Positions 45,836-53,094 of a stretch of DNA of 64,000 nt are shown piece after piece. Location: positions 62,001-126,000 of the forward strand of contig CAMCIC010000005.1 of assembly GCA_945874895.1 (NCBI GenBank). Reading direction: 5' to 3'. The first letter of the stretch is position 1; the number at the start of each line of letters is the position of its first letter. The notes under the pieces are model-generated. The model saw nothing but the letters and a program-made list of their open reading frames with translations, searched no databases and had not been told where the DNA came from. The DNA is from Akkermansia muciniphila (GTDB taxonomy: Bacteria; Verrucomicrobiota; Verrucomicrobiia; Verrucomicrobiales; Akkermansiaceae). A program made the translations under genes and the position numbers.

Positions 45836-47074
45836 ATGACGGACGAGCAACTCTACGAATCGCTGACGCAATTTCACAGCAGCACGCGGCATTCCTGGTC
45901 CGATGCCACAACGGAGCAATGGAACGACTACCGATGGCAACTCAAGAACCGAGTTTCCAGTTTGACCGCCCTGGAGGAAAGAATGGCGCTCAGTGCTGAA
46001 GAGCGGGCCGGAGTCCTGTTAGCGGGGAACAAGCTTGCCATGTCGATCACGCCGCATTTCTTCGAGCTCATCGATCGCCAAAATCCAGATTGCCCAATCC
46101 GCCGCCAAATCATTCCTCGCATCGAGGAAGCATGGACCGCCCCCGAAGAACTGGCGGATCCTTGCGGTGAAGACAGCCACATGCCAGTGCCCGGTCTTGT
46201 TCATCGCTATCCCGATCGGGTGCTTTTTCTTGTCACTGATCGCTGTGCTTCCTACTGCCGCTACTGCACACGCTCCCGCGTTGTTTCGGGCGCAGGCGAC
46301 CAGCAACTGGAGATCCAATGGGAATCAGCTTTCCGTTATTTGGAAAAGCATACGGAAGTTCGCGATGTGCTGCTCTCTGGGGGCGATCCGCTCTTGCTAT
46401 CAGATGACAAGCTCGACCGCATCCTCACAAGACTCCGTACCATCCCGCACATTCAGTTCCTGCGGATCGGATCCCGCATTCCCATCTTCCTACCGCAGCG
46501 CATTACTCCTGAGCTTTGCGGAATCCTCCAAAAACATCACCCGCTTTTCATTTCCATACATACCAATCACCCAAAGGAACTCACAACAGAAGTGCGTGCT
46601 GGATTGGAACGTATGGCGAATGCAGGCATTCCATTGGGCAATCAATCGGTTCTTCTCCGTTGCATCAATGACTCCGCGACCGTGCAGCGTGCGTTGGTGC
46701 ACAAACTACTGATGTGCCGAGTTCGCCCCTACTACCTCTATCAGTGTGATCTCATCAACGGATCTTCGCATTTGCGCACTTCCGTGGCCACGGGACTGGA
46801 CATCATCAATCACCTGCGAGGCCACACGACAGGATACGGCATTCCTCAGTTTGTTGTCGATGGACCCGGAGGTGGAGGAAAAATCCCGCTCAATCCCGAC
46901 TACATCATCAATCGCCAACCGGGACGCGTGATCCTGCGCAACTATCAGGATCAAATCTTCGAATACCCTGATCCGCATCCCATTGACGATAAAACTCTTC
47001 AAGAGCTTCATCTTCTAGCCAACTCACCTACTTTGACCGACCATGTGGAACATCAACTTTCTGGAACTATTTGA
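45836..47074 (+). CDS. kamA: KamA family radical SAM aminomutase (lysine 2,3-aminomutase-like)
   Basis: The 412-residue protein carries the radical SAM CASYCRYC (C-x3-C-x2-C) cluster motif, the PLP lysine in PGGGGK, and the lysine-binding Asp residues in YLYQCDL and FVVDGPGGG. Lysine 2,3-aminomutase makes beta-lysine. Length and the extended N-terminus fit KamA better than the shorter EpmB, which modifies elongation factor P. No acetyltransferase (AblB) for N-acetyl-beta-lysine follows. ATG 45836 is chosen; TTG 45794 is in frame. The 3' end overlaps the next gene by 32 bases. Confidence 0.85.
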   Translation: MTDEQLYESLTQFHSSTRHSWSDATTEQWNDYRWQLKNRVSSLTALEERMALSAEERAGVLLAGNKLAMSITPHFFELIDRQNPDCPIRRQIIPRIEEAWTAPEELADPCGEDSHMPVPGLVHRYPDRVLFLVTDRCASYCRYCTRSRVVSGAGDQQLEIQWESAFRYLEKHTEVRDVLLSGGDPLLLSDDKLDRILTRLRTIPHIQFLRIGSRIPIFLPQRITPELCGILQKHHPLFISIHTNHPKELTTEVRAGLERMANAGIPLGNQSVLLRCINDSATVQRALVHKLLMCRVRPYYLYQCDLINGSSHLRTSVATGLDIINHLRGHTTGYGIPQFVVDGPGGGGKIPLNPDYIINRQPGRVILRNYQDQIFEYPDPHPIDDKTLQELHLLANSPTLTDHVEHQLSGTI

Positions 47075-47558
47075 TCGCTGTTTGCAACTCCATGCAGCTG
47101 GCGGAAGAGATTATCTTTCCTTTTACAGTGCCAGCGACTTGACATTTCTGGAGTCGATCGGCTGTCAACCGCGAGAGTTTTACGACTTCGTGGAGGATTT
47201 GAACAACGAGCAAGAACCCGCAGCCAGCACAGCTTTGCTGATCGCATCTGTACGAAGGGATTACTTCCTAACCGTGCAAAATGGCCAACCTTCGTCGCGT
47301 ATCACTCTTCACGAAGATTTGCCGACCTTCGGCGACACGTTCGAAGGGATCGCCTACCTGCCCCGCATCCTTACCAAGGCAAGAGGAAAACTTCGTGGTG
47401 AACTTGATCCAGACATCATGTTCTGCTGCGGCGGGGATCGCCATTTTCTTGCGCAACATGGCAACATTCATCCGGCTGATTTCCTTCGCGTGGTGTGGGC
47501 TGCGGGAGATGATGATGCCAAAGTTGCCTCGTATGTCTTGAGCAAAAGGGATGCCTAA
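47043..47558 (+). CDS. DUF5069 family protein
   Basis: The 171-residue protein matches DUF5069, a small soluble family of unknown function seen often in Verrucomicrobia. Recognisable segments are LTFLESIGCQPREFYDFVED, YLPRILTKARGKLRGEL and FLRVVWAAGDDDAKV. There is a Cys pair in MFCCGGDRHFL and no membrane segment. Its ATG lies 32 bases inside the end of kamA in another frame, so the two are probably translated in a coupled way. It could assist or act next to that enzyme; this is inference. Confidence 0.75.
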   Translation: MWNINFLELFDRCLQLHAAGGRDYLSFYSASDLTFLESIGCQPREFYDFVEDLNNEQEPAASTALLIASVRRDYFLTVQNGQPSSRITLHEDLPTFGDTFEGIAYLPRILTKARGKLRGELDPDIMFCCGGDRHFLAQHGNIHPADFLRVVWAAGDDDAKVASYVLSKRDA

Positions 47559-47685
47559 TCCATGAACCGTGTGTTCCATTGGTGGCAAATGTAGCATTTT
47601 CGTCAGACAAAAATCACAAAACAACGACATTCCGGCTTGCTCTCCTATGCGGGTTGACTAGTTTTCAGAGACGAAATACCTAGAT

Positions 47686-48183
47686 TTGAGATCATTTATC
47701 GTACAGATTTTCCTTTGTGTTCATTGCACACTATGGCTCACCCAGTGCACCGATCTTGGGCTTGGCAATATGGGCGGACCTACGGCCACGGAGCGCGCGG
47801 ATCAAATTTCCACTGAACCGCGGGGTGATTTTTATTATGGCAGACGGTATTACGTTCACAAAACGAGGTTCTGGGGATACTTGAGAGAACCTGGCAAAAG
47901 CGCCCGACAATCGCAACTGGTTGTCATGAAGGAATCGCGTAAACTTTGCCCCGATCGATTGCCCGAAAATGGTCCAAGCGAACCATCGTATGGGTTCGAT
48001 CACAATTCCGAATACCGGATCTGGGGACAATTCACCGGCCGCAGGGTCTATGATGTCAACAGCAATCAATTCCTCCCGGAATTTGAGCTCCACGATTATC
48101 AATTGATCAAGCGTCAACCAGGCTGGTTGTTTTCCCCCCGCGACAGATACGATCCCAAGAGAATTACGTTACTTCCCCGATAG
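47686..48183 (+). CDS. Putative lipoprotein, unknown
   Basis: The 165-residue protein is not recognised. A hydrophobic N-terminus ends in LTQC, a lipobox with Cys21 as the likely lipidated residue, so it would be anchored to a membrane on the periplasmic side. The rest is Tyr-, Arg- and Asp-rich with FYYGRRYYVHKTRFWGYLREPG. The start is TTG at 47686. A weak TTGACT...TACCTA pair lies just upstream. The next unknown gene begins 12 bases later, so the two likely share an operon. Confidence 0.65.
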   Translation: MRSFIVQIFLCVHCTLWLTQCTDLGLGNMGGPTATERADQISTEPRGDFYYGRRYYVHKTRFWGYLREPGKSARQSQLVVMKESRKLCPDRLPENGPSEPSYGFDHNSEYRIWGQFTGRRVYDVNSNQFLPEFELHDYQLIKRQPGWLFSPRDRYDPKRITLLPR

Positions 48184-48195
48184 AACTTTTTTTCC

Positions 48196-49185
48196 ATGAA
48201 ACCGAAACATATCCAGCGGGGGCTAGCCAACAAAGCGCAGGCGAGTGTCGCCAGAAACAACGAAGCCGTGCCAGGTGTCGGAAGATTAAAGCGCATTCAT
48301 CGGACCTACGAGAGCAGTCGCAAAAGAAGTAGACACATTCGAGACAAAAGCACCAACCTCAGGTTCGTCCTTCGCGTCTTGTTTGCATGCTTTGCAATGA
48401 CTTTGATAGCAGGGGTGAGTTGGGTATTGTATGATCAGATCAAACGCAGTGACAAGAAGACGGTGGTCAGCACTTTGGCTCAAGACACGTTTGTGATCCC
48501 TCACCCACCCGCAGATTCTTGTGTCTCCCTGGTCAAAGACTTCCTTGCCATCTCTAACGCCAATGATTTGTCGCGAACTGCTAGGCTCAAGCGCTTGGGT
48601 TTGGCTGAATCTTACTCACTTTTTGTCAAGTTTCGTATGGCCCAAGGTGAGGTAGATCGTATCGAGTGGATAGGCGCGGAGGAAACCAACGGCATGTCCC
48701 TCGAACGAGTGCTGGTGATTTATAAATCGGGTCAGTACGCGGTTGCCTCGCTGACGGACGTGGGTCAAGGGGATTGGAAGGTGGATTTCGATTCGTTCGT
48801 CTCCTACCAGACTAAGCCTTGGGAACAGATCATTTCTCAAGGAAGTTGCTCTGCCGTGGTGCGCGTCAAGGTCACACCAGACTCCTACTACAACGGATAC
48901 TTTCAAAACGAAAATGAATGGATCTGCCTCGCCATGCGATTTAACGATCAATCGGACATCGTCTACGGCTACGTCACACCCAACTCCCCTGTTTTCTTGG
49001 ACATCGTCGCCATGTTACGAGTCAACGATCCAGCCGATATGATGGTTGAAATATCGCGTGATGCCGGCATGAACCGCATGCAATATGAGATCCGAGGCGT
49101 CATCGCCCAAGGATGGGTCGAATCGGACGTTCCATTCAACGCGCGTAACATCAAAAAATCCCCAAGCGTGCCCACGCCTCAATGA
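48196..49185 (+). CDS. Single-pass membrane protein, unknown
   Basis: The 329-residue protein is not recognised. A basic N-terminus (residues 1-55, with KRSRHIRDK) is followed by one membrane helix (about 58-79) and an extracytoplasmic domain of about 240 residues. The N-terminal part of this domain (residues 105-215) resembles a helical then beta region with KSGQYAVASLTDVGQGDWKVDFD. The gene follows the lipoprotein gene by 12 bases and its stop overlaps the opposing aguB stop by 7 bases. Confidence 0.7.
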   Translation: MKPKHIQRGLANKAQASVARNNEAVPGVGRLKRIHRTYESSRKRSRHIRDKSTNLRFVLRVLFACFAMTLIAGVSWVLYDQIKRSDKKTVVSTLAQDTFVIPHPPADSCVSLVKDFLAISNANDLSRTARLKRLGLAESYSLFVKFRMAQGEVDRIEWIGAEETNGMSLERVLVIYKSGQYAVASLTDVGQGDWKVDFDSFVSYQTKPWEQIISQGSCSAVVRVKVTPDSYYNGYFQNENEWICLAMRFNDQSDIVYGYVTPNSPVFLDIVAMLRVNDPADMMVEISRDAGMNRMQYEIRGVIAQGWVESDVPFNARNIKKSPSVPTPQ

Positions 49186-50036
49186 CGCCATCGGCGGAGC
49201 AGATCAGCGTAACTATCGATACGACGATCGCGGAAAAAAGGCCAGATGCGCCGGAATTGTTCGACTTCCTCGTAATGGAGATCGTGCAATAAAATTTCCT
49301 CTCGATCTGCCGAGGCTTTGGCCACCAACTCGCCGTAAGGATTCGCAACGAAAGACTGGCCCCAGAACTCAGTGCCTCCATGTTCTCCGGAGCGATTGAC
49401 GGCAGCCACAAAACAGCCGTTCGCCACGGCATGACCGCGTTGCACGGTCTCCCAAGCGCAGTGCTGGGCGGCGCCCAGTTCGGCTTTCTCGCTGGGAAGC
49501 CAACCAATGGCTGTGGGATAAATCAACACCTGAGCCCCGCCCAAGGCCATCAGACGCGCAGCTTCGGGATACCATTGATCCCAACAAATCAGGACGCCGA
49601 TTTTGCCAAAGCGAGTATCCCAAACCGGATAACCGCTGTCACCGGGCGTAAAGTAAAATTTCTCCTCAAATCCTGGATCCTGGGGAATATGGTTTTTGCG
49701 ATAGAGTCCCATCAATGTGCCATCAGCATCGATAATCGCTGCCGTATTGTGATACAACCCAGGGCCACGGTGCTCGAACAAAGATGCCACCAATACGATG
49801 CCTAGCTCTGAGGCAAGTTTTGATAGATCTTCGGTCACAGGTCCGGGCAAGGGATCCGCAAGATCAAAGAGCTCGGTATTCTCCACCGTGCAAAAATAGG
49901 GTGTCAGAAACAACTCTTGAGTCACCACGATTTGGGCACCTTGTGCCGCGGCTTGACGAATCAAATGCTGGTGATGCTGCCATGATTCCTCTTTGTCGGA
50001 AAATGTCGTGGACTGAAGCAGTGCGATGCGAGGCAT
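49179..50036 (-). CDS. aguB: N-carbamoylputrescine amidase (carbon-nitrogen hydrolase)
   Basis: This 285-residue nitrilase-superfamily enzyme hydrolyses N-carbamoylputrescine to putrescine. The catalytic triad is in VVTQELFL (Glu), LYRKNHIP (Lys) and LICWDQWYPEAARLMALGGA (Cys); YPTAIGWLPSE and GHAVANGCFVAAVNRSGEHGG match the AguB group. The partner agmatine deiminase (aguA) is not adjacent, so it may lie elsewhere. ATG 50036 follows a poor upstream extension of 12 residues. Confidence 0.85.
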   Translation of the reverse strand: MPRIALLQSTTFSDKEESWQHHQHLIRQAAAQGAQIVVTQELFLTPYFCTVENTELFDLADPLPGPVTEDLSKLASELGIVLVASLFEHRGPGLYHNTAAIIDADGTLMGLYRKNHIPQDPGFEEKFYFTPGDSGYPVWDTRFGKIGVLICWDQWYPEAARLMALGGAQVLIYPTAIGWLPSEKAELGAAQHCAWETVQRGHAVANGCFVAAVNRSGEHGGTEFWGQSFVANPYGELVAKASADREEILLHDLHYEEVEQFRRIWPFFRDRRIDSYADLLRRWRH

Positions 50037-50148
50037 GTTGTGATCATTATCGCAGGCGATTCGTCCATGCAATCAGGAATCGACGAAAAAAGCACGCAAA
50101 TTTGATTCGCATCGCAAGTCATCTTGTTGTTATATGGGGGCGCACCCC

Positions 50149-50520
50149 ATGATCTCACTGACACCAAGCGCTGCTGAGGAATTGAGCCGTATGCTGCTCA
50201 AAAAAAACTCCCCCACCGCAGGTCTTCGACTTGCGGTAGAGCGCGGAGGATGCGCCGGCTTGCAATACGCCATGAAAATCACTGAACCGCAGCAAGGGGA
50301 CGAAAAAATCGAACACCCCAGTGGAGCACTTCTCTATGTGGCAACTGACAGCATTGATTTTCTCCGAGGGAGTGAGATTGATTATTCCGACTCCCTCTCT
50401 GATGCTGGCTTTAAAATCACCAATCCCAACGCCATGCGCTCCTGTGGTTGCGGCACATCCTTCGAGCCTGCCAAAACTCCCACTTCTGAACTCCCTCAGG
50501 GACAGCCCTGCGACTCCTGA
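50149..50520 (+). CDS. A-type Fe-S carrier (IscA/ErpA family)
   Basis: The 123-residue protein has the three cysteines of A-type carriers, C35 in RGGCAGLQY and C99 with C101 in SCGCGTSF, which bind a cluster or iron for delivery to apo-proteins. The C-terminal 20 residues are an added tail containing another Cys. ATG 50149 is chosen over an in-frame ATG 15 bases upstream. The unknown gene 3 bases downstream is probably in the same transcript. Confidence 0.9.
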   Translation: MISLTPSAAEELSRMLLKKNSPTAGLRLAVERGGCAGLQYAMKITEPQQGDEKIEHPSGALLYVATDSIDFLRGSEIDYSDSLSDAGFKITNPNAMRSCGCGTSFEPAKTPTSELPQGQPCDS

Positions 50521-50523
50521 TCC

Positions 50524-51300
50524 ATGGCCCGTTCGAAAATCGCCGAGTTCGCACGCAAGCGCCCGCCGTATTTCTGGTGGATCCTCGCTCATGCTCTCGC
50601 CCTTTGTTTTTGCGCCATTTCTTGGATTCTCACCACCTACATTTTCGAGAATCCAGAACTTCCTAAAAATTACGCGCTTTTAAAAAAAATCGGCCAAGCA
50701 CCAACGCCTCAGCCCTTCACCGTATTGAAAGCGCCCGAGGGAGAATCGTTGCGTCCAGAAGCCATCTACCGGCAATTCGCGGCTTACGCAGCTCCTGAGA
50801 ATGATGCCAAACTGCACAAAATCAATTCTCTGTTGCTCAGGTCTTACCTCCAAAGCTACAAGGACTCGATCAAACCTACCTACATCGAGGGCACCTATCG
50901 CATCCTGCAAATTCGCCCGCTCAGTGCCGCTGATCTGCTGTCTCCGGGTTTCGTGATCCGTGCTCAGGCATTGGTGCAACCGGAAAAAGATCGGCCAGCC
51001 AGCGCTTACCCCGTGATCATCGAATCGATTTTCCCCTGCGACAATAAGGCCGCGTTCACTTGGTTCAAACCCGGCGACCTTCTGCGCATGCAAAAAGTGC
51101 CGGACTGCATGGCGATCCTTCACATTTCGATGCTCGGAACGACCGATGAACCCATGGTCAATCTCACACTGGCACCCATCGCCTACAGCGAATACAAAAT
51201 TGGAGAAAGCCGGGTCGTGAGCACCACACCGCCCGTAAATGTCAATCTCCAAGCCGGCTTCCCGATGTTTGCCCCCATGGCTCCGAAGCCTGCGCCCTGA
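50524..51300 (+). CDS. N-terminally anchored protein, unknown
   Basis: The 258-residue protein is not recognised. A basic start (ARSKIAEFARKRPP) and one membrane helix (about 17-41) are followed by a soluble region with no further helix. It contains SLLLRSYLQSYKDSIKPTYIEGTYRI and PVIIESIFPCDNKAAFTWF, and it ends in a Pro-rich tail. It starts three bases after the A-type carrier gene and ends 5 bases before the convergent purU stop. Confidence 0.72.
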   Translation: MARSKIAEFARKRPPYFWWILAHALALCFCAISWILTTYIFENPELPKNYALLKKIGQAPTPQPFTVLKAPEGESLRPEAIYRQFAAYAAPENDAKLHKINSLLLRSYLQSYKDSIKPTYIEGTYRILQIRPLSAADLLSPGFVIRAQALVQPEKDRPASAYPVIIESIFPCDNKAAFTWFKPGDLLRMQKVPDCMAILHISMLGTTDEPMVNLTLAPIAYSEYKIGESRVVSTTPPVNVNLQAGFPMFAPMAPKPAP

Positions 51301-51305
51301 ATGCA

Positions 51306-52172
51306 TCAATCGGGAAAAACAATCGCCCGATTGCCATCGATGATCGTGCGATCGTGGACGTGGTAGCGAATGCCACGCGCCAGTGCGATCCGCTCACAAT
51401 TCCGGCCCAGACGTGCCAAATCTGAGGGACTGTGAAAATGCTGCACGCGTTCGACTTCTTGCTCGATGATAGGTCCGGCATCGAGATCAGATGTAACATA
51501 GTGACAGGTGGCTCCGATCCATTTGACGCCGCGATCATAGGCCTGCCGATAGGGGTTGGCACCGATAAACGCGGGCAAAAAGCTGTGGTGAATGTTGATC
51601 AATTTCCCCCGGAACTCCATGCAAAACCAATCGGGCAAAATTTGCATGAACCGAGCGAGCACAGCTAGCTCCACATTCTGTTCAAGCAGCAAGGCATGGA
51701 TTTGACGAAATCCCGATTCGCGTCGGTCGCCGTCCATTTCGACGTGATGAAACGGTATGCTATAGCGTGAAGCCACCTCACGACAATCCGCACGGTTGCC
51801 GATGATGGAAGTGATTTCCACTGGCAACTCCCCCATCTGCGCACGCCACAGGATCTCGTGCAGGCAATGATCGGTCTTGGTCACCAACACCGCGGTGCGC
51901 ATCCGATAGGGCAACGCACGAAAGTGCCAGTCCGCCCGCAAACTTCGCCCCAGATCGCCGAAGTCATTGATGAACGAATCAAGATTGCAACGCAGACCAC
52001 GGGTGTCGATTTCCAGTCTGGCGAAAAACTTGCCGCCCAAGGAGTCGGAGAATTGCGCCAACTCCACCAAGTTGCCCGATCTCTCCGCCACGTAAGATGC
52101 AACTTTCGCAACAATCCCGGGTTGATCAGGACAATTCAATTTAAGAATCAAGCCATGCACATCGCTCTTCAT
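51306..52172 (-). CDS. purU: Formyltetrahydrofolate deformylase
   Basis: PurU hydrolyses 10-formyltetrahydrofolate to tetrahydrofolate and formate, balancing one-carbon pools and supplying formate for PurT. The 288-residue protein has an N-terminal ACT regulatory domain (about 7-85: LNCPDQPGIVAKVASYV) and a C-terminal formyltransferase domain with NIHHSFLPAFIGANPY (catalytic Asn/His) and GATCHYVTSDLDAGPII (catalytic Asp). It is divergent from the superoxide dismutase gene. Confidence 0.95.
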   Translation of the reverse strand: MKSDVHGLILKLNCPDQPGIVAKVASYVAERSGNLVELAQFSDSLGGKFFARLEIDTRGLRCNLDSFINDFGDLGRSLRADWHFRALPYRMRTAVLVTKTDHCLHEILWRAQMGELPVEITSIIGNRADCREVASRYSIPFHHVEMDGDRRESGFRQIHALLLEQNVELAVLARFMQILPDWFCMEFRGKLINIHHSFLPAFIGANPYRQAYDRGVKWIGATCHYVTSDLDAGPIIEQEVERVQHFHSPSDLARLGRNCERIALARGIRYHVHDRTIIDGNRAIVFPD

Positions 52173-52301
52173 GGTAGGAACAAAGTAGACAATGGATGTA
52201 GATCAAATCAGAGTTCTTGTCACCCGCAAATCATCTAACAAAACGGGAGGGCGATAAAAATCGACTTGCGCGCCATGGGTTCAAGATTAGATTTCAGATT
52301 C

Positions 52302-53027
52302 ATGACAACGAAACTATCTCGTCGCAACGTGTTGAAATGGAGCTTGGCCACGGCAGCGGTCACTGGCATAGGGCAAACGTATGCGGAAACCGTCACCCAC
52401 TCGCTTCCTGCTCTGGGATTTGACCCCGCAGCACTGGAACCACATGTGGATGCCGCCACCATGACGATTCATCACAGCAAGCATCATGCGGCCTACATCA
52501 CCAAGCTCAATGAAGCATTGGCGGCCCACCCAGATTGGGCAGCATGGTCGATCAATGCGCTGATGCCAAAATTGCGCGATGTCAAGGATATTACGCTGCA
52601 AACCACTTTGCGCAACCATGGGGGCGGTCATTGGAATCACAGTTTTTTCTGGAAGAGTCTGGCACCTGCCGCACAATCAGGAAAGCCCTCAACGGAAGTC
52701 ATGCGGGCCATCGAGTCCTCCTTCGGTTCCTACGATCAGATGAAAACAGCTTTCGCCGATGCAGCCATGAAGCGCTTTGGTTCCGGATGGGTTTGGCTGA
52801 TCTCACAGAACGGAAAACTCAAAATCACCTCGACTCCCAATCAGGACAACCCGCTGATGAGCGGCTTGGTGGCCGAGGGCGATCTCGGTCAACCTCTACT
52901 GGGCTTGGATGTCTGGGAGCATGCCTACTACCTCCACTATCAAAATCGCCGCGCCGATTACATCGCCGCATGGTGGAATGTGATCCGTTGGCAGGCAGTT
53001 CACGATCGACTGATGGCCGCGCCATGA
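52302..53027 (+). CDS. sodA: Superoxide dismutase, Mn type, with Tat-like export signal
   Basis: The 241-residue enzyme dismutates superoxide. A 29-residue N-terminal extension has SRRNVLK and a hydrophobic stretch ending near YAE, a Tat-type signal that would place it outside the cytoplasm. Metal ligands by position are H57, H113, D203 and H207. GGHWNH and the NQDNPL Gln match the Mn rather than the Fe form. ATG 52302 is chosen. A downstream gene of the von Willebrand type begins 67 bases later. The upstream divergent gene is purU. Confidence 0.92.
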   Translation: MTTKLSRRNVLKWSLATAAVTGIGQTYAETVTHSLPALGFDPAALEPHVDAATMTIHHSKHHAAYITKLNEALAAHPDWAAWSINALMPKLRDVKDITLQTTLRNHGGGHWNHSFFWKSLAPAAQSGKPSTEVMRAIESSFGSYDQMKTAFADAAMKRFGSGWVWLISQNGKLKITSTPNQDNPLMSGLVAEGDLGQPLLGLDVWEHAYYLHYQNRRADYIAAWWNVIRWQAVHDRLMAAP

Positions 53028-53094
53028 TTTTGCCTGCCCAGCATAAAGGGATTGCAGTCAGAGGTGGGAACGCTACCATCGCATCAACGCAGAC

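Noticed and set aside
45836-47074. EpmB (elongation factor P lysine aminomutase)
   Set aside because: The protein is longer than EpmB and has the lysine-binding Asp residues and extended N-terminus of KamA; not excluded fully.
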